The translations under genes and the position numbers were made by a program. From BM003 sp963699835 (lineage in GTDB: Bacteria; Pseudomonadota; Gammaproteobacteria; Steroidobacterales; BM003), in assembly GCA_963699835.1 (NCBI GenBank), contig CAVOVJ010000011.1, positions 68,660 through 132,659 of the forward strand: 64,000 bases of DNA. The letters run 5' to 3'. Position 1 is the stretch's first letter. Every line of letters begins with the position of its first letter. Positions 44,893 to 54,255 of the stretch are shown here, in pieces. Below the pieces are notes generated by a model. The model ran no database searches, was not told where the DNA came from, and saw nothing but the letters and a program-made list of their open reading frames with translations.

Positions 44893-47800
44893 ATGGCGCG
44901 GCATATTTCCATCCTGAGCCTGCTGCTTAGCACTTATTTGTTGTCGGCATCTGCCTGGGGGCTGGCGCTCGGTGACATCGAACTCAAATCGAATCTTAAC
45001 CAGCCTTTCCGTGCTGAAATTACCGTCGAGGGCGCAAGCCGCGACGACGTTACGGGGCTGACGGTCCAGCTGGCGCCACGCGCCGCATTCGATCGCCTGG
45101 GTCTGGACTATCCCGAGTACCTCCAGGGTTTCAACCTCAGGACCGAGTTACGCCCCGACGGCGATGCCGCGGTCATTGTGACGTCGTCGGCGTCTGTGAC
45201 CGAGCCTTTTGTCACGATTCTGGTTGAGGCGGTCTGGGCCCGCGGTCGTTTGTTGCGTGAGTACACGGTGTTTCTGGATCCACCGACGTTTGTCGCGCCC
45301 GCTCCCGCGCCCGCTCCGGTGCGAGCGCCGAGCACCACAACCGAAACCCGAACGACAGGAACCGTAGTCAGGCAGCCGTCTTCGCCTGCGTCAGCCACCG
45401 CGCCGGTCGAGCAGCCCGCAGGTCAACCCTTTGACGCGCCGGGCGACAGTTACCGAGTGCAGCGCAACGATACATTGTGGAAGATCGCCGATCGCTATCG
45501 ACCTGACAACAGTGTCAGTGTCAATCAGATGATGATGGCGATTTACGAGGCCAATCCCAACGCATTCATGGGACGCAACATCAATCTTGTCCGCGCGGGT
45601 TCGATTCTGCGGATACCCGATCGCGCGGCGGTCACCGCGATTTCGACAGCTCAGGCGAATGCCGAGGTCGCGCGCCAGTACGAGGAATGGCGAAGTGGCG
45701 GTGCATACACGGCGCCGTCGGAGCCGGTTGCCAGGCTGGAGCTGCGCCCGCCCAGTGAAGCGAGCTCGCCCGGCGTGGGCGGCCAGCCGGTTACCGGCGA
45801 CGCCGAGCTGACCCGAGAAAATCTCGAGCTCCGGGACGAACTCGAAGGCGTGCGCGAAGAACTAGAGGAATCGCAACGGCTGTTGCAGTTGCGTGACGAG
45901 GAGATGGCGCAGTTGCAGCAGCGTTTGCGGGCCATCGAGGAGGCCGAGACTGAGATTGTATCGCCGGTCACGCCGGCCCAGCCCGAAGAACTGGCGTCGC
46001 AGCCGGAACCCGAACCGGTCGCCGAAGCGGAGACGCCGCCGGCCGCGGTGAAACCGGCAGCACGGCCCACCGCAGACGAATCGCTGTTCAGCAAGCTGAT
46101 CGGTTTCGTTACAGCGCCTTTATTCCTGATTCTGCTTGGCCTTGCTGTAATTGCCGCGGCCTTGTTCGCAGTGATCCGCCGCCGCCGCGCCGCCGCCGAA
46201 GAATTCGTTGAGCCCTGGGACAGCGCCGGTCAGGCCGCGGATGATTCGTCGCTGACCAGTCAGACGCAGACATTGACCGAACTGCCGGTCCGCGCCCGAG
46301 GCGAAGAGTCGATTGTCGTCGAGGAGAGCATGTCCGCGGAGGACACCGGCAGTCTCGAGATCCCGGTATTCGAGGCGGGAACAGAGGCAACCGGCAGCTT
46401 CGAACTTCCGGATTTCGAGACGACGGCCGAGACCACGGGCAGTCTAGAATTGCCGACGTTCGACGATCTGGGTAAGACAGAGGCTCCGGCTGGGGCGCTC
46501 CCGGAAGTGGAGCCGGACAGGGTCGAGATTTCCGCCATCGACGAGTTGTCCAACACGATCATGGAGCGTCTTGGCCAGGATCAGGGCGACCCGATTGGCG
46601 AGGCCGATTTCCACATGGCTTACGGCCTGTATGACCAGGCGGCCGATGTTGTTAGATCTGCGCTGCAGGCGGCGCCGGAGCGCCGTGATCTTCGTGCCAA
46701 GCTGGCGGAGATTTTCTTCGTCTGGGGCAACAAGGACCAGTTCCTGGAAAGTGCCCAGAAGTTGTTCGACACCCGCGAAGACGGTTCTGATGCGGATTGG
46801 GACAAGATCCTGATCATGGGCAAGCAGATCGCTCCCGAGGAGCCGATCTTCTCTGGTGAGCTGCGGTCCGCGGGTGACGAGCCGGTCGACCTGGCGTTGG
46901 AGGCGACCGCGATTGCGCCGCCGGTTGATCTGTCGCTTGACGAGGAAGACCAAGGTGGTGTCGATCTCGATTTCGGTGACGCGCTCGAGACCGGAGGAGA
47001 TACCCGCGAGACACCCGCGCTGACCGAGACCGGGGCAGTCGCCGACAAACGGCTCGAAACCGGCGCCGGTGAGGAGGACGAAGGGCTGGATTTCGATTTC
47101 GGCGGCGATACGCAGGAGAATCCGACGCTTGAAACGGCAGCGGCCGATAGCCCGACTGTGGAAACGCCGACGATCGAAAGCATGTCGCTGGACGGGCCAA
47201 CGATGGAGACTCCGACGCTCGAGACTCCGGCCGTCGATATGCCAACGATGGAGACTCCGACGCTTGAGACTCCGGCCGTCGACATGCCAACGATGGAAAC
47301 TCCGACGCTGGAGACGCCGTGGCTCGATACCGAGTCGGAAATGGCCGACACCATAGAGCAGAAAATGGAGCTCGGCGCGGACGTCGACGCGGCCGCGGGC
47401 GGTGACAGGACTTCGGAGACGGCAGAGATCGATCTCGACGATCTTGGTCTTGATGTCAATCTTGACGACAGCTTTCTCGGACCGCTGGACCGCACTGGCC
47501 AGTCCGAGGCGCTCGACGTTGACGAAGACCTGAGTGCAGCCGATGGCGCCGCGTCTACTGGCATTCGTAAGGTCGATTTCGACTTTTCCGACGTGGCGGG
47601 GCACGAGGAGGATGCCGGGCACTCGGAAACCGAGACCCTGGCTGCGACAGATCTGGCGGAACCGGAAGCGGTGATCGGAGACGAAGATGCGACGATGCTT
47701 GCGACCGCGCTGCCGGATGCCCCGGAGTTTTTCGATACGGATACCGCATCGGTTAAAGCTATCGATGATGCTTCGGCTATCGATCTCGACCTTGGCGATC

Positions 47801-48237
47801 TGATCGATGAGGCCGAAAGCGTCGAGTTCGGCGATACCGTTGAGCAGCCTGGTATCGCCGATGCAGAGGCCACCGGGACCGATGACAGCGGCCTGAACGA
47901 GAACGCCGAAGCAACCGGGATTTTCGACAGCCCGGAAACAATCGGGGTGCTGGAACGGGCGGAAGATACCGCTGTACTTGATCTCGATATCGGCGAAGAG
48001 TTAAGCGGCGCAGACGACGATCCGACGGCAACCGAAGTCTTGCCATCTGACGAGTTCCTTCAGCCAGCGGGCGATGCGGTCACGATGAGCGAGATCGGCA
48101 CCAAGCTCGATCTGGCGCGCGCCTATATGGACATGGGTGATCCGGACGGTGCCCGCAGCATCCTCGAGGAAGTGCTGGATGAAGGCGACGAGGGCCAGCG
48201 AGCTGACGCCGAACGCCTGATCAAAAGCCTGTCCTGA
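44893..48237 (+). CDS. fimV: FimV-like polar hub protein (LysM, single TM, acidic repeat tail)
   Basis: 1114 residues from ATG 44893 behind AAGGGAG; seven codons upstream would spoil the signal peptide. Order: signal peptide (1-25); FimV N-terminal region (LGDIELKSNLNQPFRAEI); Pro/Thr linker; LysM at about 186-245 (YRVQRNDTLWKIADRYR); coiled coil about 300-352; membrane segment about 402-428 followed by RRRR; very acidic cytoplasmic region with a TPR-like segment at 570-635 and 15-residue repeats near 771; conserved FimV C-terminus (TKLDLARAYMDMGDPDGARS). It anchors polar type IV pilus machinery to peptidoglycan. Confidence 0.92.
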   Translation: MARHISILSLLLSTYLLSASAWGLALGDIELKSNLNQPFRAEITVEGASRDDVTGLTVQLAPRAAFDRLGLDYPEYLQGFNLRTELRPDGDAAVIVTSSASVTEPFVTILVEAVWARGRLLREYTVFLDPPTFVAPAPAPAPVRAPSTTTETRTTGTVVRQPSSPASATAPVEQPAGQPFDAPGDSYRVQRNDTLWKIADRYRPDNSVSVNQMMMAIYEANPNAFMGRNINLVRAGSILRIPDRAAVTAISTAQANAEVARQYEEWRSGGAYTAPSEPVARLELRPPSEASSPGVGGQPVTGDAELTRENLELRDELEGVREELEESQRLLQLRDEEMAQLQQRLRAIEEAETEIVSPVTPAQPEELASQPEPEPVAEAETPPAAVKPAARPTADESLFSKLIGFVTAPLFLILLGLAVIAAALFAVIRRRRAAAEEFVEPWDSAGQAADDSSLTSQTQTLTELPVRARGEESIVVEESMSAEDTGSLEIPVFEAGTEATGSFELPDFETTAETTGSLELPTFDDLGKTEAPAGALPEVEPDRVEISAIDELSNTIMERLGQDQGDPIGEADFHMAYGLYDQAADVVRSALQAAPERRDLRAKLAEIFFVWGNKDQFLESAQKLFDTREDGSDADWDKILIMGKQIAPEEPIFSGELRSAGDEPVDLALEATAIAPPVDLSLDEEDQGGVDLDFGDALETGGDTRETPALTETGAVADKRLETGAGEEDEGLDFDFGGDTQENPTLETAAADSPTVETPTIESMSLDGPTMETPTLETPAVDMPTMETPTLETPAVDMPTMETPTLETPWLDTESEMADTIEQKMELGADVDAAAGGDRTSETAEIDLDDLGLDVNLDDSFLGPLDRTGQSEALDVDEDLSAADGAASTGIRKVDFDFSDVAGHEEDAGHSETETLAATDLAEPEAVIGDEDATMLATALPDAPEFFDTDTASVKAIDDASAIDLDLGDLIDEAESVEFGDTVEQPGIADAEATGTDDSGLNENAEATGIFDSPETIGVLERAEDTAVLDLDIGEELSGADDDPTATEVLPSDEFLQPAGDAVTMSEIGTKLDLARAYMDMGDPDGARSILEEVLDEGDEGQRADAERLIKSLS
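47203..47319 (+). repeat. 45-base tandem repeats inside fimV
   Basis: Two full copies (47203-47247, 47248-47292) and a 27-base partial copy encode METPTLETPAVDMPT. Copies differ only at a few third codon positions, so they are a recent in-frame duplication that can change number without breaking the gene. Looser versions of the repeat precede it. Confidence 0.9.
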
Positions 48238-48289
48238 TGGTGTGCGCCGCTACCGGCGCGCAGATCGGAAAGCGGACTCCGGCGGCGTC

Positions 48290-49105
48290 ATGCCCAGAAT
48301 AGCCATGGCCGTCGAGTACGACGGCAGCGACTTCTTCGGCTGGCAGATTCAGAAAGACGGTCGCGACGTTCAGTCCTGCGTCGAGCGGGCGCTCGGCGTC
48401 GTCGCCGATGAACCGGTGAAGGCTGTCTGCGCCGGCCGTACCGACTCAGGCGTACATGCAATCGGCCAGGTCATCCACTTCGATACGTCCGCTACGCGTG
48501 GCGAGCGCTCCTGGGTCCTGGGCGTCAACAGCAATTTGCCTGACGATGTCAACGCGACCTGGGCCCGCGTCGTGACGCCGGATTTTCATGCCCGTTTCAG
48601 TGCTCGCCGCCGAACTTACAGATACCTTTTTGTGAATCGCCGGGTCCGCTCTTGCCTGCTTCGCGACCGTGCCTGCTGGGTGCATCGCCCGCTCGATGCG
48701 GACCTGATGCAGCGGGCCGCGTTGTGCCTGCTCGGAGAACACGATTTCACCTCGTTTCGCGCGGCAAACTGCCAGGCAAATACCGCGACGAGAACGATTC
48801 ATCGTCTCGATGTCGTGCGCCACAGCGATTTCATCTGGTTGACAATTTGTGCCAATGCCTTTCTGCAGCATATGGTGCGGAATATTGCGGGGGCCTTGAT
48901 GAAAGTGGGCCTAGGCGAGCGCGATCCCGAATGGGTCGAAGACGTTCTGCGGCGGCGCGACAGAACGCGTGCAGGAGTTACCGCGCCGCCCGAGGGCCTG
49001 TACTTCACTGCGGTCGGGTATCCGCCGGAATTCGGATTGCCCGAGATCGAGGTTGCCGCGGCGGTACCGGATTCGTTTATCATGCCTCTACCGGGCTGGA
49101 CCTGA
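48290..49105 (+). CDS. truA: tRNA pseudouridine(38-40) synthase
   Basis: 271 residues from ATG 48290 (MPRIAMAVEYDGSDFFGWQI). The catalytic Asp is in CAGRTDSGVHAIGQV; FSARRRTYRYLF and FLQHMVRNIAGALMKVG are conserved. It modifies uridines 38-40 of the anticodon arm. It follows fimV by 52 bases, as in Pseudomonas. In-frame sequence upstream is Arg-rich and non-homologous. Confidence 0.96.
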   Translation: MPRIAMAVEYDGSDFFGWQIQKDGRDVQSCVERALGVVADEPVKAVCAGRTDSGVHAIGQVIHFDTSATRGERSWVLGVNSNLPDDVNATWARVVTPDFHARFSARRRTYRYLFVNRRVRSCLLRDRACWVHRPLDADLMQRAALCLLGEHDFTSFRAANCQANTATRTIHRLDVVRHSDFIWLTICANAFLQHMVRNIAGALMKVGLGERDPEWVEDVLRRRDRTRAGVTAPPEGLYFTAVGYPPEFGLPEIEVAAAVPDSFIMPLPGWT

Positions 49106-49121
49106 CGCGGGCACGAAACGA

Positions 49122-49988
49122 ATGAGCTGGTTCGAAAAACTGATGCCGTCCCGGATAAAAACCGAGCGGCGCACGCGATCGATACCGGAGGGACTTTGGT
49201 CGAAGTGTCCTGCGTGCGATGCTGTGTTGTATCGCGCCGAGCTCGAGCGCAATCTTTTTGTCTGTCCCAAGTGCGAGCACCACATGCGGATCAGTGCGCG
49301 CGTGCGTCTCGATAAATTTCTCGATGCCGGCAGCGGAGTAGAGTTATTCGCCAATCTCGAACCGCTCGATCCGCTGAAGTTCAAAGACACCAGGCGTTAT
49401 CGCGATCGCCTGCTGCAGAGTCAGAAAGCCGTCGACGAGAAAGATGCGTTGGTGGCGATGAAGGGTCAGGTCGGCAAGGTCCCGGTGGTCGTATGCGCTT
49501 TCGAATTCAAATTCATGGGCGGTTCGATGGGGTCTGTCGTGGGCGAGAAATTCGTCCGTGCCGCGGAGCTTGCTTTGGAGAAGCGGCGACCGCTGATCTG
49601 TTTCTCGGCGAGCGGTGGCGCGAGGATGCAGGAGGCCTTGTTTTCGCTGATGCAGATGGCGAAGACCAGCGCTGCGCTGGCGCGACTCGGGCGGGAGGGA
49701 GTGCCGTTCATCTCGGTGATGACAGACCCGACGACCGGTGGCGTTTCGGCAAGTCTGGCGATGCTGGGTGACATAAATATTGCCGAACCCAGGGCGCTGA
49801 TCGGGTTTGCCGGTCCCCGGGTCATCGAGCAAACCGTGCGCCAGACGCTGCCCGAGGGCTTCCAGCGTAGCGAGTTCCTGCTCGAACACGGCGCTCTCGA
49901 TATGATCGTTGACCGCCGCGAGATGCGGCAACAGATAGCCGCGCTGGTCGCGAAGCTGGTTGGGATGCCCGCGACCGCAGTCGAATAG
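49122..49988 (+). CDS. accD: Acetyl-CoA carboxylase carboxyltransferase subunit beta
   Basis: 288 residues from ATG 49122 (MSWFEKLMPSRIK). The N-terminal zinc ribbon has CPAC and CPKC; the crotonase-fold part has FEFKFMGGSMGSVVGEKF and FSASGGARMQEALFSLMQM. With AccA, which is not in this window, it transfers carboxyl to acetyl-CoA for fatty acid synthesis. accD-folC adjacency is typical. Confidence 0.97.
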   Translation: MSWFEKLMPSRIKTERRTRSIPEGLWSKCPACDAVLYRAELERNLFVCPKCEHHMRISARVRLDKFLDAGSGVELFANLEPLDPLKFKDTRRYRDRLLQSQKAVDEKDALVAMKGQVGKVPVVVCAFEFKFMGGSMGSVVGEKFVRAAELALEKRRPLICFSASGGARMQEALFSLMQMAKTSAALARLGREGVPFISVMTDPTTGGVSASLAMLGDINIAEPRALIGFAGPRVIEQTVRQTLPEGFQRSEFLLEHGALDMIVDRREMRQQIAALVAKLVGMPATAVE

Positions 49989-50054
49989 CGAGCGTATTTG
50001 CGCCGGTGTGCCGCGCCAACGCGGCGTCTTTCGAAGTGGGGAAAACGGCGGTTA

Positions 50055-51347
50055 GTGAACCCTGGTGAAACGGATCTCGATACTTGGCTGCGGCGGCTCG
50101 AGACGTTGCACCCCAAGGTTGTCGATCTCGGACTGGAGCGCATTTCGCTGGTGCTTGAGCGTCTCGGTCTCGCCGATCCTCAATTTCAGGTAATAACCGT
50201 CGCCGGAACCAACGGCAAGGGTTCGACCGTCGCAATGCTGGAGAGCCTACTCCGTGGTGCCGGGCGATCGGTTGCGGCGCTCACATCGCCGCATTTGTGG
50301 TGTTTCAACGAACGTGTCCGGATTAACGGCCGGATGGCCGGCGATGCCGAGTTGATTGCTTGGTTCGAGGCGGTGGAAGCGGCACGGCACGCCGACGCGC
50401 TGACTTTTTTCGAATATACCACCGCGGCCGCCGTGCTCGGTTTTCAGCAGGCGGGCGTCGAGATTGCGGTTCTGGAGGTCGGGCTTGGGGGGCGCCTCGA
50501 TGCGGTGAACGCGATCGATCCGGATGTCGCGATCGTCACATCCATTGATCTTGATCACCAGAACTGGCTGGGTGCCACCCGCGCCGAGATCGGCCGTGAG
50601 AAGGCGGGGATTTTCCGTCCTGGCAAGCCGGCGATTGTCGGCGATCCCGATCCTCCCGACACGGTAGCGGCCCATGCGCTTGCGATAGGGGCCAGACTGG
50701 TCCGCTACGGGCCGGATTTTTGGATTGAGCGCCGTGCTGCCGGCCTCGATTATGTCGGTATCGCGGCGCGCCGCACGGGGCTTCCCGACACAGCGATTAC
50801 CGGCAATGTGGCGGGGCGCAATCTGGGTTGTGCGCTCGCCGCACTCGAATGCCTCGGAGATGACAGTTTGCCGGACGCGGGCGTGCTGACCGCCGGACTT
50901 GCCGAACTGCAGGTCCCCGGGAGATTTCAATGCCTGCAAATCGGTGGTGTCGAGTGGATCCTGGATGTCGCTCACAACCCGGCCGCCGCTGCCAACCTGG
51001 CACATCAACTCGCGGTTCGACCGCAGCGCCGGACCCATGCCCTGATCGGCATGATGGAGGACAAGGACGCCGTGGGGCTGGCGCGCGAACTCGCCGATAG
51101 CGTGGATTGCTGGATAGCCGTCCCTATCGATCGCCCGCGCGGCCAGGACGCAGCCGCGCTCAGCGCCCGGTTGCGCGAGGGTGGAGCGGGCGATGTGCGC
51201 GCGGTGGATTCGGTTGAGGCGGCATGTGCCGGCCTGCTCACCGAGGCGGCAAGTGGAGACAGGGTTGTTGTGTTGGGGTCCTTCTATGTTGTTGCTCCCG
51301 CCGCAGAGGCGCTTGGGCTATACTGCGCCGCGCCCGCGCGCGGTTGA
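50055..51347 (+). CDS. folC: Bifunctional dihydrofolate synthase / folylpolyglutamate synthase
   Basis: 430 residues from GTG 50055 (NPGETDLDTWLRRLETLHPK). P-loop VAGTNGKGSTVAMLESLL; FNERVRINGRM; LEVGLGGRLDAVNAID; and DVAHNPAAAANLA are Mur-ligase-family signatures of FolC. It adds glutamate to dihydropteroate and folates, downstream of FolE2 and supporting GlyA, FolD and purine synthesis in this window. Confidence 0.95.
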   Translation: MNPGETDLDTWLRRLETLHPKVVDLGLERISLVLERLGLADPQFQVITVAGTNGKGSTVAMLESLLRGAGRSVAALTSPHLWCFNERVRINGRMAGDAELIAWFEAVEAARHADALTFFEYTTAAAVLGFQQAGVEIAVLEVGLGGRLDAVNAIDPDVAIVTSIDLDHQNWLGATRAEIGREKAGIFRPGKPAIVGDPDPPDTVAAHALAIGARLVRYGPDFWIERRAAGLDYVGIAARRTGLPDTAITGNVAGRNLGCALAALECLGDDSLPDAGVLTAGLAELQVPGRFQCLQIGGVEWILDVAHNPAAAANLAHQLAVRPQRRTHALIGMMEDKDAVGLARELADSVDCWIAVPIDRPRGQDAAALSARLREGGAGDVRAVDSVEAACAGLLTEAASGDRVVVLGSFYVVAPAAEALGLYCAAPARG

Positions 51348-51390
51348 GCGCGCGCACCTGCAGGCGCGCTAAACACACACTGGTACGGCG

Positions 51391-51993
51391 ATGGAGCAAC
51401 GTCTGAAAGAACGCATGATCGGCGCTATTGTTCTGGTGGCGATCGCAATCCTGCTGATACCGGCGCTGCTCGACGGCCCGGGGCAGGAGACTGTCCGCCA
51501 GGAGCTTGAACTCAATCCCGGCGCACATACACGCACTGTCGATATTGCGCTTGATGGCAGGGCAAGCGAACCGGCCGCGACCGCCATAACGGCACCGCTG
51601 GTCATCGACCCCGTCAGGACGGAAAAGGCGGTGGTCTCCGCTTCCACCAGTACCCCCGTCGAATCGACTCCTCCGCCAAAGCCGACGGCTGCGCCGAAAC
51701 CCGCATCTCGGCAACCCGACAAAGCTGTCGCCCAGGCGGCCCCGTCCCAACCTGCGGCGGCTGGCAACTGGGCCGCCCAGGTCGGCAGTTTTTCGAAAAA
51801 GAGTTCTGCGACACGTATTACCCGTGAGTTGAAGGCCGGCGGTTTCTCCGCCTATGTCTCGGAGATCACCCAGGGTGGGCGCACGCTGTATCGGGTCCGT
51901 GTCGGACCGGTCGTAAGCCGCGCCGAGGCCGAAGCCCTGGTAGCCCGGCTCAGCAGCAGCGGTCATGCGGCGAAAGTCATGCCGCATCCGTGA
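51391..51993 (+). CDS. SPOR domain-containing membrane protein, DedD-like
   Basis: 200 residues: short cytoplasmic N-terminus, one membrane segment (about 9-28, GAIVLVAIAILLIPALL), a Pro/Ala/Ser-rich periplasmic linker, and a C-terminal SPOR domain from about residue 124 (WAAQVGSFSKKSSATRITRE, YRVRVGPVVSRAEAEALV). SPOR domains bind denuded peptidoglycan at the division septum. Position between folC and cvpA is that of dedD in E. coli and its homologues. Confidence 0.9.
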   Translation: MEQRLKERMIGAIVLVAIAILLIPALLDGPGQETVRQELELNPGAHTRTVDIALDGRASEPAATAITAPLVIDPVRTEKAVVSASTSTPVESTPPPKPTAAPKPASRQPDKAVAQAAPSQPAAAGNWAAQVGSFSKKSSATRITRELKAGGFSAYVSEITQGGRTLYRVRVGPVVSRAEAEALVARLSSSGHAAKVMPHP

Positions 51994-52022
51994 GAGCGGA
52001 GGCAGTCAGCGACTCGTGGCTC

Positions 52023-52031
52023 TGTTACAAT
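52023..52031 (+). promoter_or_regulatory. Possible extended -10 promoter before cvpA
   Basis: TGT directly followed by TACAAT (52026-52031) fits an extended -10 element, 135 bases upstream of cvpA. No good -35 is present, as is usual for this class. It would drive cvpA-purF separately from the upstream genes. Confidence 0.3.
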
Positions 52032-52165
52032 GGCGCCGCCTTGAAGCCGGCTCAGGGGGAGTCGGGCGCAGGCGGGCTGGCAATGCTCGAGGTTGTCGCC
52101 TGTATCGTGATGAGCAACGGTCTGCCGATGGCTTCCAACATCCCTTTCCCTGCACGATTATCTCT

Positions 52166-52681
52166 ATGCCAGTAATCGACTACATTTTTCTCGGTCTTGT
52201 CGCGTTATCGATATTGCTCGGCTTTATGCGTGGATTTTTCCGCGAGGCGCTGTCGCTTGCGAGCTGGGTGCTGGCGCTTTGGCTCGCATTGGAATTCGGT
52301 CAGATTTTCGTGCCTCTCTTTTCCGAAGTATTGCCGTCGCCGGCGTTACAAATCTGGGCGGCACGACTGATGACCTTTGTTTTGGTCCTGGTAGCCGGCG
52401 CTATAGTGAATCGCGTGATCGGCATGGCCGTGCGCAAGACCGGGCTATCGGGCACAGACCGTATTCTCGGTATGGGCTTTGGCCTCGGCCGCGGGATATT
52501 GCTTGTGGGTCTGCTGGTGCTAGGTGCGCAGGTGCTGGAACTCGATCGCGAACCCTGGTGGGAGGAATCCCGAATCGTTCCCTACGGATTGCAGGTTGCC
52601 GAACAGATTCGCGATTACGTCGGCGAGGGCATCGACTATATTGGCGAGGAAATCCAGCTGGGGACCTCAGGCGAGAACTAG
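52166..52681 (+). CDS. cvpA: CvpA family membrane protein
   Basis: 171 residues from ATG 52166 (MPVIDYIFLGLVALSILLGF). Four hydrophobic segments and the RGFFREALSLASWVLA motif identify CvpA, originally defined by colicin V production and linked to envelope homeostasis. It precedes purF, the classical cvpA-purF order. The longer open frame upstream has no homology. Confidence 0.94.
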   Translation: MPVIDYIFLGLVALSILLGFMRGFFREALSLASWVLALWLALEFGQIFVPLFSEVLPSPALQIWAARLMTFVLVLVAGAIVNRVIGMAVRKTGLSGTDRILGMGFGLGRGILLVGLLVLGAQVLELDREPWWEESRIVPYGLQVAEQIRDYVGEGIDYIGEEIQLGTSGEN

Positions 52682-52735
52682 GCCGCGCGGCGGGCGCGCG
52701 CCTGGCAACGGCAATCGTTGATGGGCTGAAACACT

Positions 52736-54247
52736 ATGTGTGGAATTGTCGGAATAGTTGGCCAGACTGCGGTTAACCAGGCGTTGTACGACGCGTTGAC
52801 CGTGTTGCAGCATCGCGGCCAGGATGCCGCGGGCATCGCGACGATGAACGGCAATCTGTTGAATCTGCGCAAGAAAAACGGCCTGGTTCGGGACGTCTTC
52901 CAGCAGCGCCACATGCTGAAATTAAAAGGCAATGCCGGTATCGGGCACGTTCGCTATCCTACCGCCGGTTGCGCCAAGTCAGCGGACTCGCAGCCGTTCT
53001 ATGTCAATTCGCCCTACGGCATTTGTCTCGCGCACAATGGCAATCTGACCAACTGCGACGAGCTTACCCGGCTCCTGTTGCAGGAAGACCGCCGGCATTT
53101 GAACACGACCTCTGACTCCGAAGTGCTTCTCAACGTTTTCGCCCATGAGCTGGCGGCGGTGGCCGACGACTGTCTGCAGCCGGACAATGTTTTCGAAGCG
53201 GTCAGTGCGGTTCATAAACGGGTGCGCGGAGGGTATGCGGTCATCGCGATGGTGATCGGGCATGGTCTTGTCGCGTTTCGCGATCCACACGGTATCCGCC
53301 CGATGGTTCTCGGGCGACGCGAGACGGCGCGCGGCCCGGAGCACATCATTGCCTCGGAAAGCGTTGCGCTCGATGTCCTCGGTTTCGAGCTGATCCGTGA
53401 TGTCGAGCCCGGCGAGGCAATCTACCTCGACCTGTCGGGTCAGGTTCACAGCAGGAGTTGCGCGACATCGCTCGGCAACACGCCGTGCATGTTCGAATAC
53501 GTTTATTTTGCCCGGCCCGATTCGATCATCGACAACATATCGGTGTACAAGGCCCGGCTGCGGATGGGTGAGAAGCTGGCCGAGCGTATTGTTCGGGAAT
53601 GGCCGGATCACGACATTGACGTGGTGATCCCGGTGCCGGACACCAGCCGTACCAGCGCACTGCAGTTGTCCAATGTCATGAAGCTGAAATTCCGCGAGGG
53701 ATTTATCAAGAACCGTTATATCGGACGGACCTTTATCATGCCCGGTCAGGAGATGCGCAAGAAGTCCGTGCGTCGCAAACTCAACGCGATCGACCTCGAG
53801 TTTCGCAACAAAAACGTACTGCTTATCGACGATTCAATCGTCCGCGGCACAACGTCGAAACAGATCATTGAAATGGCCAGGGAGGCCGGTGCGCGTAACG
53901 TGTACTTTGCATCCGCTGCGCCGCCAGTGCGCTACCCGAACGTCTACGGTATCGATATGCCGGCTGCGAGCGAGCTCGTCGCGCACGGCCGTAGCGAACA
54001 GGAAGTATGCGACATCATCGGCGCGGACCGGCTTTTCTACCAGACTCTCGAAGACCTGGTGCAGGCGGTCAAACATGATCATGCGGCGATACGCGAGTTC
54101 GACAATTCCTGTTTTTCCGGCGAGTACATCACCCGTGACATTACCCCTGAATACCTGACGCAACTTGAACGTGCGCGCTCCGATAAGGCGAAGACGGCGC
54201 GCGAGGCGGCACGGCCGGACAAGCCCCGGGCTCTGGGCGTCATCTGA
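52736..54247 (+). CDS. purF: Amidophosphoribosyltransferase
   Basis: 503 residues starting MCGIVGIVGQ, so the catalytic N-terminal Cys is exposed after Met removal. The Ntn glutaminase half has VLQHRGQDAAGIAT and LAHNGNLTNCDEL; the phosphoribosyltransferase half has the PRPP loop VLLIDDSIVRGTTSKQII. It commits PRPP to purine synthesis; purL, later in the pathway, is at 4.7-8.6 kb. Confidence 0.97.
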   Translation: MCGIVGIVGQTAVNQALYDALTVLQHRGQDAAGIATMNGNLLNLRKKNGLVRDVFQQRHMLKLKGNAGIGHVRYPTAGCAKSADSQPFYVNSPYGICLAHNGNLTNCDELTRLLLQEDRRHLNTTSDSEVLLNVFAHELAAVADDCLQPDNVFEAVSAVHKRVRGGYAVIAMVIGHGLVAFRDPHGIRPMVLGRRETARGPEHIIASESVALDVLGFELIRDVEPGEAIYLDLSGQVHSRSCATSLGNTPCMFEYVYFARPDSIIDNISVYKARLRMGEKLAERIVREWPDHDIDVVIPVPDTSRTSALQLSNVMKLKFREGFIKNRYIGRTFIMPGQEMRKKSVRRKLNAIDLEFRNKNVLLIDDSIVRGTTSKQIIEMAREAGARNVYFASAAPPVRYPNVYGIDMPAASELVAHGRSEQEVCDIIGADRLFYQTLEDLVQAVKHDHAAIREFDNSCFSGEYITRDITPEYLTQLERARSDKAKTAREAARPDKPRALGVI

Positions 54248-54255
54248 TAGTAGCT

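Noticed and set aside
47203..47319. Regular 45-base repeats considered as CRISPR
   Set aside because: No spacers; repeats are contiguous, in frame and code for part of FimV.
46620..47873. 417-residue Ser-rich minus-strand frame in fimV
   Set aside because: Shadow of the acidic repeat region; low complexity arises from Asp/Glu codons read backwards.
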